Positions 14,201 through 26,900 of a DNA stretch of 64,000 nucleotides are shown here, one piece after another. The stretch spans positions 96,095,805-96,159,804 of the forward strand of contig NC_088295.1 in NCBI RefSeq assembly GCF_032854445.1. The letters run 5' to 3'. This DNA is from Liolophura sinensis (lineage: Eukaryota; Mollusca; Polyplacophora; Chitonida; Chitonidae). The stretch's first letter is position 1; every line of letters begins with the position of its first letter. The translations under genes and the position numbers were made by a program. The notes beneath the pieces were generated by a model. That model saw nothing but the letters and a program-made list of their open reading frames with translations. It searched no databases and had not been told where the DNA came from.

Positions 14201-17200
14201 GTGTATGGAAGAAGGAAGTAATGATTTAACAGTTGGGCAGAAGGTGAGGACTGAGTGGGGAGGGGTGAGTGTATGGAAGAAGGAAGTAAAGATTTAACAG
14301 TTGGGCAGACGGTGAGGACTGAGTGGGGAGGATTGAGTGTATGGAAGAAGGAAGTAATGATTTAACAGTTGGGCAGAAGGTGAGGACTGAGTGGGGAGGG
14401 GTGAGTGTATGGGAGAAGGAATTAAAGATTTAACAGTTGGGCAGAAGGTGAGGACTGAGTGGGGAGGGGTGAGTGTATGGAAGAAGGAAGTAATGATTTA
14501 ACAGTTTGGCAGAAGGTGAGGACTGGGAGGGGAGGATTGAGTGTATGGAAGAAGGAAGTAATGATTTAACAGTTTGGCAGAAGGTGAGGACTGGGAGGGG
14601 AGGATTGAGTGTATGGAAGAAGGAAGTAATGATTTAACAGTTGGGCAGAAGGTGAGGACAGAGTGGGGAGGATTGAGTGTATGGGAGAAGAAAGTAAAGA
14701 TTTAACAGTTTGGCAGAAGGTGAGCACTGGGAGGGGTGAGTGTATGGAAGAAGGAAGTAAAGATTCAACAGGTCATGTCACTGTTCAGGGGGAGGGATGA
14801 GGACTGGAGCCGGGGGATGTTATGCGACAAGGAAGTGAAAATTCAACTCTTGATGTCACTTTTAGGGCTTAAGGTCAGGACTGTGGAGGGTGGGAGGGGC
14901 AGTTATGGGAACAGAAAATGAAAGATAGGAGGTGAGTAGTGAGGGAGGGGTCACAGGACTGGTGGTGAGGGTTGAGGGCATAGAAGAAGGAAGTGAGGAT
15001 TCAACAAAAAAACCCCAGAAATGGAATAAAAATTAAACTGAGGTTTCTATGATTTTCCGCTTTTAAATATCTTCTTCATCAGGAAATATTTCTGGTGTAG
15101 TCCACATTTCACCTAAGATGAGCAGCATGTAACTTGTAATCTAACACAGTGCCTGTCACATGGGTTGGGATGATTTTGATAACTGTATTTAGCATCAACA
15201 TTGTATATACTGACAACACATGGTTTTTAGTCCGGCAGTGAGAGCGAGTCAGAGCTTGTCCCTTTTGAACACCCCCATCAGCCAGTGCAGCTGCCAAGAT
15301 TTGACCTAAGTGATGATGATGAGAGTAGTGGTGTCAGCAGTACAGACCTCAACATAGACAACTTCCTCACAGGCCTTCCTGGAGAGTTGAAGTACCCCAC
15401 TGACCCAGTGATCACCAAACCCCGCTCACAGGGGAAGCTCACAGACACAGACCCCCTGGCAGAGTCCCTGCTGAAGATTAACACAGAGTTGTCCCGAGTT
15501 CTGGGCATGATCAACACAAAGAATGCAGTGGTCACACCCACCCAAGTCACTCCAGGTAACAATCTGTTGCACAGTGGTCACACCCACCCAAGTCACTGCA
15601 GATATCTCACTGTTGTACAGTGGTCACACCCACCCAAGTCACTCCAGGTATCTCGCTGTTGTACAATGGTCACACCCACCTAAGTCACTCCAGGTAATAC
15701 TCTGTTGTACAGTGGTCACACCCACCCAGATTATTCCAGGTGACATACTGTTGTACAGTGGTCACGCCCACCCAAGTCAATCCAGGTAACTCCCTGTTGT
15801 ACATATACGGTCGTCACACCCACCCAAGTCATTCCAGGTAACACCCTGTTGTACATATACAGTAGTCACACCCACCCAAGTAATTCCAGGTAACACCCTG
15901 TTGTACATATACAGTGGTCACACCCACCCAAGTCATTCCAGGTAACACCCTGTTGTACATGTACAGTGGTCACATCCACCCAAGTCACTCCAGGTAATAC
16001 TCTGTTGTACAGTGGTCACACCCACCCAGATTATTCCAGGTAACATACTGTTGTACAGTGGTCACACCCACCCAAGTCATTCCAGGTAACTCCCTGTTGT
16101 ACATATACAGTGGTCACACCCACCCAAGTCATTCCAGGTAACACGCTGTTGTACATATACAGTGGTCACACCCACCCAAGTCATTCCAGGTAACACCCTG
16201 TTGTACATATACAGTGGTCACACCCATCCAAGTCACTCCAGGTAACATACTGTTGTACAGTGGTCACACCCACCCAAGTTACTCCACAGTTAACACACTG
16301 TTGTACAGTGGTCACACCCACCCATGTCACTTAAGGTAACACCCACTTGTACATATACAGTGGTCACACCCACCCTAGTCACTATAAGTAGCACACTCTT
16401 GTACAGTGGACACACCCACCCAAGTTACTCCAGTTAACACACTGTTGTACAGTGGTCACACCCACCCATGTCACTTAAGGTAACACCCAGTTGTACATGT
16501 TCAGTGATCACACCCACCCAAGTAATTCCAGGTAACACGCTGTTGTACAGTGATCACACCCACCCAAGTCACTATAAGTAGCACACTGTTGTACAGTGGT
16601 CACACCCACCCCAGTCTCTCCAGGTAACACACCTTCACCCTATTGGCTAAATACTCTGGACATGTAGTTACCAGCCTGGTTTTCTCAGGACTTATGTCCC
16701 GTAAGCCTCTATGCATGTACATATATCTGGCCGCAGTATTTTTGAAATTCTGCAGCATTGAACCCCAATCAGACACGTAGATATGAGCAGTTCTAGATTT
16801 GTTCAGACTGTTGATGTTGTGCCGTTTTTATGTTGCTTGTCAGTATGAGGCTTACAGATGCTGCTGTTAGTCACAGCATTGGTTACAGTGTGTGTGCTGA
16901 CATTTTGAATATATGATGTGAAAGGCAGGAAAACTTCAGTTCTCGTATTAATGCTACTTAACCTTATTAGCTGTGTTTTATGACGTTACCTGACCTGATT
17001 AGCTGTGCATTCAGGCGTCAGTGTTTTATGACATTACCTGACCTGATTAGCTGTGCATTCAGGCGTCAGTGTTTTATGACGTTACCTGACCTGATTAGCT
17101 GTGCATTCAGGCGTCCATGTTTTATGACGTTACCTAACCTCATTAGCTGTGCATTCAAGCGTCCGTGTTTTATGACGTTACCTGACCTGATTAGCTGTGC

Positions 17201-20200
17201 ATTCAGGCGTCCTTGTTTTCTGACGTTACCTGACCTGATTAGCTGTGCATTCAGGCGTCAGTTTTTTATGATGTTACCCGACCTGCTTAGCTGTGCATTC
17301 AGGCGTCCGTGTTTTATGACGTTACCTGACCTGCTTAGCTGTGCATTCAAGCGTCAGTGTTTTCTGACGTTACCTGACCTGATTAGCTGTGCATTCAGGT
17401 GTCCGTGTTTTCTGACGTTACCTAACCTCATTAGCTGTGCATTCAAGCATCAGTGTTTTATGACGTTACCTGACCTGATTAGCTGTGCACTCAGGCATTC
17501 GTGTTTTATGACGTTACCTGACCTGATTGGCTGTGCATTCAGGCGCCAGTGTTTTATGACGTTACCCGACCTGCTTACCTGTGCACTCAGGCGTTTGTGT
17601 TTTCTGACGTTACCTAACCTGATTAGCTGTGCATTCAAGCGCCAGTGTTTTATGACGTTACCTGACCTGATTAGCTGTGCACTCAGGCGTTCGTGTTTTA
17701 TGACGTTACCTGACCTGATTAGCTGTGCATTCAAGTGCCAGTGTTTTATGATGTTACCCGACCTGATTAGCTGTGCACTCAGGGGTTCGTGTTTTCTGAC
17801 GTTACCTAACCTGATTAGCTGTGCATTCAAGCGCCAGTGTTTTATGACGTTACCTGACCTGATTAGCTGTGCATTCAGGCGTCAGTGTTTTATGACGTTA
17901 CCTGACCTGATTAGCTGTGCATTCAAGCATCAGTGACTTAATGTATTTGAAAGTCCCACAGCAACCTGCGGATGGTCATGGGTCTCCACCAGGCGCTGCC
18001 CTGTTTCTTCCGACCATAATGCTGGCCGCCGTCGTATAAGTGATATATTCTTGAGTACAGCGTAAAATACCAATCAAACAAAATAAATAGTCAGTGTTTT
18101 ATGATGTTACTTATCCTCATTAGCTGTGCATTCGACCATCAATGTTTTATGATGTACATATTTACTTGATATTGCCAGTTGTGAAGCATTGGAGAAAATG
18201 AGGTAATCAGAATATTGTTATTATGATTCCAGGCGATGATGGACCCTCATTGAGCCTAGGGACAAGGTATAATGATGCTCTGATACCCCACCCACCGTAC
18301 CATGCCTCATCCTCAGCCTACAGTGTGTGGAACCCCGCCAGAAATCCTTACTTGTGAGTCAATATACACACCTGTCATATCGCTGTGTGGAAAGTGTGAG
18401 GGAGTGGCTAATGGTCAAGAGATTATGATGCTTGTCACATGACTGTGTGGAATGTGTGAGGTAGTGGCTAATAGACAAGAGGTTATGGTGCTTGTCACAT
18501 GACAGTGTGGAACGTGTGAAGGAGTGGCTAATGGACAAGAGGTTATGGTGCTTGTCATATCACTGTGGAACGTGTGAGGTAGTGGCTAATGGCCAAGAGA
18601 TTATGATGCTTGTCACATCACTGTGTGGAAAGTGTGAGGGAGTGGCTAATGGTCAAGAGGTTATGATGCTTGTCACATCACTGTGTGGAAAGTGTGAGGG
18701 AGTGGCTAATGGTCATGAGGTTATGATGCTTGTCACATCACTGTGGAACGTGTGAGGGAGTGGCTAATGGTCAAGAGGTTATGATGCTTGTCACATCACT
18801 GTGGAATGTGTGAGGGAGTGGCTAATGGTTAAGAGGTTATGATGCTTGTCACATCACTGTGTGGAAAGTGTGAGGGAGTGGCTAATGGTCAAGAGGTTAT
18901 GATGCTTGTCACATCACTGTGTGGAAAGTGTGAGGGAGTGGCTAATGGGCATGAGGTTATGATGCTTGTCACATCACTGTGTGGAACGTGTGAGGGAGTG
19001 GCTAATGGTTAAGAGGTTATGATGCTTGTCACATCACTGTGTGGAACGTGTGAAGGAGTGGCTAATGGACAAGAGGTTATGATGCTTGTCACATCACCAT
19101 GTGGAATGTGTGAGGGAGTGGCTAATAGACAAGAGGTTATGGTGCTTGTCATATCACTGTGTGGAACGTGTGAGGGAGTGGCTAATGGTTAAGAGGTTAT
19201 GATGCTTGTCACATCACTGTGTGGAACGTGTGAGGGAGTGGCTAGTGGTCAAGAGGTTATGATGCTTGTCACATCACTGTGTGGAACGTGTGAGATAGTG
19301 GCTAGTGGTCAAGAGGTTATGGTGCTTGTCACATCACTGTATGGAACGTGTGAAGTAGTGGCTAATGGACAAGAGGTTATGATGCTTGTCACATCACTGT
19401 GGAACGTGTGAAGGAGTGGCTAATGGACAAGCGGTTATGATGCTTGTCACATCACTGTGGAACGTGTGAAGGAGTGGCTAATGGACAAGAGGTTATGATG
19501 CTTGTCACATCACTGTGTGGATCGTGTGAGGGAGTGGCTAATAGAAAAGAGGTTATGGTGCTTGTCACATCAGTGTGGAACATGTGAGGGAGTGGCTAAT
19601 GGTCATGAGGTTATGGTGCTTGTCACATCACTGTAAAACGTGTGAGGTAGTGGTTAATGGTCAAGAGGATATGATGCTTGTCACATCACTGTGTGGAACG
19701 TGTGAAGGAGTGGCTAATGGCCAAGAGATTGTGATGCTTGTCACATCACTGTGTGGAACGTATGAGAGAGTGGCTAATGGTCAAGAGGTTATGGTGCTTA
19801 TCACATCACTGTGGAACGTGTGAAGGAGTGGCTAATGGACAAGAGGTTATGGTGCTTGTCACATCACTGTGGAACGTGTGAAAAAGTGGCTAATGGACAA
19901 GAGGTTATGGTGCTTGTCACATTATTGTGGAAAAGGTGAGGTAGTGGCTAATGGACAAGAGGTTATGGTGCTTGTCACATCACTGTAGAACGTGTGAAGG
20001 AGTGGCTAATGGTCATGAGGTTGTGGTGCTTGTCACATCACTGTGTGGAACGTGTGAGGGAGTGGCTAATGGCCAAGAGATTGTGATGCTTGTCACATCA
20101 CTGTGTGGAACGTATGAGAGAGTGGCTAATGGTCAAGAGGTTATGAGTCTTGTCACATCACTGTGTGGAACGTGTGAGGGAGTGGCTAATGGACAAGAGG

Positions 20201-23200
20201 TTATGGTGCTTGTCACATCACTGTGGAACGTGTGAAGGAGTGGCTAATGGACAAGAGGTTATGGTGCTTGTCACATTATTGTGGAAAATGTGAGGTAGTG
20301 GCTAATAGACAAGAGGTTATGGTGCTTGTCACATCACTGTGGAACGTGTGAAGGAGTGGCTAATGGTCATGAGGTTGTGGTGCTTGTCACATCACTGTAG
20401 AACGTGTGTGGGAGTGGCTAATGGTTAAGAGATTATGATGCTTGTCACATCACTGTGTGGAATGTGTGAGGGAGTGGCTAATGGTCAAGAGGTTATGAGT
20501 CTTGTCACATCACTGTGTGGAACGTGTGAGGGAGTGGCTAATGGTTTAGAGATTATGATGCTTGTCACATCACTATGTGGAACGTGTGAGGTAGTGGCTA
20601 ATGGTCAAGAGGTTATGATGCTTGTCACATTATTGTGTGGAACGTGTGTGGTAGTGGCTAATGGTCAAGAGATTATGATGCTTGTCACATCACTGTGTGG
20701 AACGTGTGAGGGTGTGGCTAATGGTCAAGAGGTTATGATGCTTGTCACATCAATGTGTAGAATATGTGAGGGAGTGGCTAATGGTCAAGAGGTTATGATG
20801 CTTGTCACATCACTGTGTGGAACGTGTGAGGGAGTGGCTGATGGTTAAGAGGTTATAAGGGTTGTCACATCACTGTGTAGCATGTGTGTGGGAGTGGCTA
20901 ATGGTTAAGAGGTTATGAGGCTTGTCACATCACTGTATGGAACGTGTGAAGGAGTGGCTAATGGTCAAGAGGTTATGGTGCTTGTCACATCACTGTGTAG
21001 AATGTGTGAGGGAGTGGCTAATGGTCAGGAGGTTATGATGCTTGTCACATCACTGTGTGGAACGTGTGAGGGAGTCGCTAATGGTCAAGAGGTTATGATG
21101 CTTGTCACATCACTGTGTGGAAAGTGTGAGGGAGTGGCTAATGGTCAAGAGGTTATGGTGCTTGTCACATCACTGTGTAGAATGTGTGAGGGAGTGGCTA
21201 ATGGTCAAGAGGTTATGATGCTTGTCACATCACTGTGTGGAACGTGTGTGGGAGTGGCTAATGGTCAAGAGGTTATGATGCTTGTCGAATCACTGTGTGG
21301 AACGTGTGAGGGAGTGGCTAATGGTCAAGAGGTTATGATGTTTGTCACAACACTGTGGAAAGTGTGAGGGAGTGGCTAATGGTCAAGAGGTTATGATGCT
21401 TGTCACATCACTGTGTGGAACGTGTGAGGGAGTGGCTAATGGTCAAGAGGTTATGATGCTTGTCACATCACTGTTTGGAACGTGTGTGGGAGTGGCTAAT
21501 GGTCAAGAGGTTATGGTGCTTGTCACATCACTGTGTGGAATGTGTGAGGGAGTCGCTAATGGTCATGAGGTTATGATGCTTGTCACAACACTGTGGAAAG
21601 TGTGATGTAGTGGCTAATGGTCAAGAGGTTATGATGCTTGTCACATCACTGTGTGGAACGTGTGAGGTAGTGGCTAATGGTCAAGAGGTTATGATGCTTG
21701 TCACATCACTGTGGAGCGTGTGATGTAATGGCTAGTGGTCAAGAGGTTATGAGGCTTGTCACATCACTGTGTGGAACGTGTGAGGGAGTGGCTAATGGTC
21801 AAGAGGTTATGATGCTTGTCACATCACTGTGTGGAACGTGTGAGGGAGTGGCTGATGGTTAAGAGGTTATAAGGGTTGTCACATCACTGTGTAGCATGTG
21901 TGTGGGAGTGGCTAATGGTTAAGAGGTTATGAGGCTTGTCACATCACTGTATGGAACGTGTGAGGGAGTGGCTAATGCTCATGAGGTTATGATGCTTGTC
22001 ACATCAATGTGTGGAATGTGTGAGGGAGTGGCTAATGGTTAAGAGGTTATGATGCTTGTCACATCACTGTGGAGCGTGTGAGGGAGTGGCTAATGGTCAA
22101 GAGGTTATGATGCTTGTCACATCACTGTGTGGAACGTGTGAAGGAGTGGCTAATGGTCAAGAGGTTATGGTGCTTGTCACATCACTGTGTAGAATGTGTG
22201 AGGGAGTGGCTAATGGTCAGGAGGTTATGATGCTTGTCACATCACTGTGTGGAACGTGTGAGGGAGTCGCTAATGGTCAAGAGGTTATGATGCTTGTCAC
22301 ATCACTGTGTGGAAAGTGTGAGGGAGTGGCTAATGGTCAAGAGGTTATGGTGCTTGTCACATCACTGTGTAGAATGTGTGAGGGAGTGGCTAATGGTCAA
22401 GAGGTTATGATGCTTGTCACATCACTGTGTGGAACGTGTGTGGGAGTGGCTAATGGTCAAGAGGTTATGATGCTTGTCGAATCACTGTGTGGAACGTGTG
22501 AGGGAGTGGCTAATGGTCAAGAGGTTATGATGTTTGTCACAACACTGTGGAAAGTGTGAGGGAGTGGCTAATGGTCAAGAGGTTATGATGCTTGTCACAT
22601 CACTGTGTGGAACGTGTGAGGGAGTGGCTAATGGTCAAGAGGTTATGATGCTTGTCACATCACTGTTTGGAACGTGTGTGGGAGTGGCTAATGGTCAAGA
22701 GGTTATGGTGCTTGTCACATCACTGTGTGGAATGTGTGAGGGAGTCGCTAATGGTCATGAGGTTATGATGCTTGTCACAACACTGTGGAAAGTGTGATGT
22801 AGTGGCTAATGGTCAAGAGGTTATGATGCTTGTCACATCACTGTGTGGAACGTGTGAGGTAGTGGCTAATGGTCAAGAGGTTATGATGCTTGTCACATCA
22901 CTGTGGAGCGTGTGATGTAATGGCTAGTGGTCAAGAGGTTATGAGGCTTGTCACATCACTGTGTGGAATGTGTGAGGGAGTGGCTAATGGTCAAGAGGTT
23001 ATGATGCTAGTCACATCACTGTGTGGAACATGTGTGGGAGTGGCTAATGGTTGAGAGGTTATGGTGCTTGTCACATCACTGTATGGAACGTGTGAGGGAG
23101 TGGCTAATGGTCATGAGGTTATGATGCTTGTCACATCACTGTCTGGAAAGTGTGAGGTAGTGGCTAATGGTCAAGAGGTTATGATGCTTGTCACATCACT

Positions 23201-23901
23201 GTGGAACGTGTGAAGTAGTGGCTAATGGTCAGGAGGTTATGATGCTTGTCACATCACTGTGTGGAATGTGTGAGGTAGTGGCTAATGGTCAAGAGGTTAT
23301 GATGCTTGTCACATCACCGTGTGGAACGTGTGAGGTAGTGGCTAGTGGTCAAGAGGTTATGATGCTTGTCACATCACTGTGGAACGTGTGAGGGAGTGGC
23401 TAATGCTCATGAGGTTATGATGCTTGTCACATCACTGTGTGGAACGTGTGAGGTAGTGGCTAGTGGTCATGAGGTCATGATGCTTGTCACATCACTGTGG
23501 AACGTGTGAGGGAGTCGCTAATGGTCATGAGGTTATGATGCTTGTCACATGACTGTGTGGAACGTGTGTGGGAGTGGTGAATGGTCAAGAGGTTATAATG
23601 GTTGTCACATCACTGTGTGGAACGTGTGAGGGAGTGGCTAATGGTCAAGAGGTTATGATGCTTGTCACAGCACTGTGTGGAACGTGTGAGGGTGTGGCTA
23701 ATGGTCAAGAGGTTATGATGCTTGTCACATCACTGTGTGGAACGTGTGAGGGTGTGGCTAATGGTCAAGAGGCTGTGATGCTTGTCATTCAATCACTAGG
23801 AGAGTCTAAGTGTATTTATTCATCTGACCTTTGACAGGGAATTTCCAGATTGTCCACTTTCATTCTTAGTGACAAGTGGTAGACTGGCTGGTAGCACAAA
23901 T

Positions 23902-23937
<36 letters not shown>

Positions 23938-26900
23938 CGTCAAGCCTGACATTCCTATACCATTCGTAGTCCGTAAAGGGCGTTCCAAGTCGATAATCGC
24001 AAGATCCATTTCCACAACAACGTTTAACACTAACTCCCGAAGACAAAGGTATGTAAGAAATTATACAAATAAGAAATAAAGCCGGTAACACACAAGAGAA
24101 GCGGTCATCAGTTTTCAATGATGCCGTGCAGACAATGAATATTCCAGGCATGAATTCCATATCAAAGTTCAAATTCGTAGTCCGTGAATGAGTTCCATGT
24201 CAAATAACAGCTAAACAAGCATCTCAGTCGCGCTTTCATTGCAACTGTTCATAAAGGCATCATGCTGATGTAATTAGCATGGCTACCTTTACGAACCCTA
24301 GCCCCAGGTTAAGCGGTATTAGATACAGTTTGAAAATGGCAAGCTTTACAGACCCTAACCGATCAGATTGAGATTCAAAAGTAACGGACGATTACGTCTT
24401 TGCCGTTATATGTAAAGATTTCATGCTACAAGAGGCGCCATCTATAATGTTACACATGACATACAAGATAGACGGTTACACTGGGCAACCAGCGCCATCT
24501 ATGTTGTTAAATACCATGTACATGATAGGTATGTACATAGGGATAACAGTGGTTGATCACAATGCAGATCGCCAGAGATTCTGAACGCTCTGTCCATACC
24601 TGCCAATGAGAGTGTTATATTCATTGTAAAATTTGAGAAACTTAGAATGAAGGCGTTTGATGGAGTATCCTTGACAAACTAGTTTTTGAACTAGCAACTT
24701 GTGACGCAGATTAAAGTCATCACCATTAACGCAAGATCTGACAAATGCTACAAGGCGAGATATGTATGCGCCATATGCAGGACCCTTTTATGTGCTTACA
24801 CATGCGTAAAGACATACATGTGTTTAGATTTGTGGTGACATGTACATACATGTGTTTAGATTTGTGGTTACATGTACATACATGGTTTAGATTTGTGGTT
24901 ACATGTACATACATGTGTTTAGATTTGTAGGTTACATGTACATACCTGTGTTTAGATTTGTGGTTACATGTACATATACATGTGTTTAGATTTGTAGGTT
25001 ACATGTACATACCTGTGTTTAGATTTGTGGTTACATGTACATACATGTGTTTAGATTTGTAGGTTACATGTACATACATGTGTTTAGATTTGTGGTTACA
25101 TGTACATACATGTGGTTAGATTTGTAGGTTACATGTACATACCTGTGTTTAGATTTGTGGTTACATGTACATACATGTGTTTAGATTTGTAGGTTACATG
25201 TACATACATTTGTTTAGATTTGTAGGTTACATGTACATACATGTACATGCCTGAACAGCATGCTATGTGATTATATTTTGGGAGATAGAACAGGTAGAAA
25301 GCATAGACTCGAGAGAAAACTGATATTCAAGAGACAACTCATGGTCTGAAGTTAGACCCAACAGATAACTCATGGTGTGCAGTTACACTTGAGAGATAAC
25401 TCGTAGTCAGAAGTTATACTCAAGAGGTCCATGTAACTGATGGTTGAAAGTGATACTCAAGAGATGGTCTGAAGCTATATTCAAGAGACAACTCATGAGG
25501 TGAAGCTAGACTCAGTAGACAAGCCAAGAGCTAAACCTAATAAATCTGTAGGGTGCTGAATTGTAGGTGCTGTATAGTTTGTTACTATGTGGAGTAGAAA
25601 TTCACCTGACACCTTCCTTTGGCCAGGTCTGGACCAGGTTATCGGGTGAATTTTGGCGGTTTGGTGCAGACTGCAGAAGAGTCTTTAGAAAAAAAATGGA
25701 GGAAGTACTTTGGTGGTATGTAAATATTATATGTAACAATCAAATTGTAACATTGTACTCATTTTCATCAGTGTACTTCACACAGTGAAATATAACATTG
25801 TATTCATTCCAGTCAGTGGGCTTCACACCATCAAATGTCACATTGTATTCATTCCAGTCATTGGGCTTCACTCAGTGAAATGGAACATTGTATTCATTCC
25901 TGTCAGTGGCTTCACACAGTGAAATGGAACATTGTATTCATTCCAGTCAGTGGGCTTCACACAGTGAAATATAACATTGTATTCATTCCAGTCATTGGGC
26001 TTCACTCAGTGAAATATAACATTGTATTCATTCCTGTCAGTGGGCTTCACACAGTGAAATATAACATTGTATTCATTCCAGTCAGTGGGCTTCACACAGT
26101 GAAATATAACATTGTATTCATTCCAGTCAGTGGGCTTCACACAGTGAAATATAACATTGTATTCATTCCAGTCAGTGGGCTTCACTCAGTGAAATATAAC
26201 ATTGTATTCATTCCAGTCAGTGGGCTTCACACAGTGAAATATAACATTGTATTCATTCCAGTCATTGGGCTTCACTCAGTGAAATATAACATTGTATTCA
26301 TTCCTGTCAGTGGGCTTCACACAGTGAAATGTCCCATTGTATTCATTCCAGTCAGTGGGCTTCACACAGTGAAATATAACATTGTATTCATTCCAGTCAT
26401 TGGGCTTCACTCAGTGAAAAATAACATTGTATTCATTCCAGTCAGTGGGCTTCACACAGTGAAATGTAACATTGTATTCACTCCAGTCAGTGGGCTTCAC
26501 ACAGTGAAATATAACATTGTATTCATTCCAGTCAGTGGGCTTCACACCATCAAATGTCACATTGTATTCATTCCAGTCAGTGTGTTGCACACAGTCATAT
26601 GTCCACATTGTATTCATTCCAGTCAGTGTACTTCACTCAGTGAAATATAACATTGTATTCATTCCTGTCAGTGGGCTTCACGCAGTGAAATATAACATTG
26701 CATTCATTCCAGTCAGTGGGCTTCACACCATCAAGTGTCACGTTGTATTCATTCCAGTCAATGGGCTTCACACAGTGAAATATAACATTGTATTCATTCC
26801 AGTCAGTGTACTTCACACAGTGAAATGGAACATTGTATTCATTCCAGTCAGTGTACTTCACACAGTGAAATATAACATTGTATTCATTCCTGTCAGTGGG

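Noticed and set aside
16955-17936. 318-codon Leu/Cys/Arg frame
   Set aside because: 48-bp repeat read-through in an intron between two phase-matched exons.
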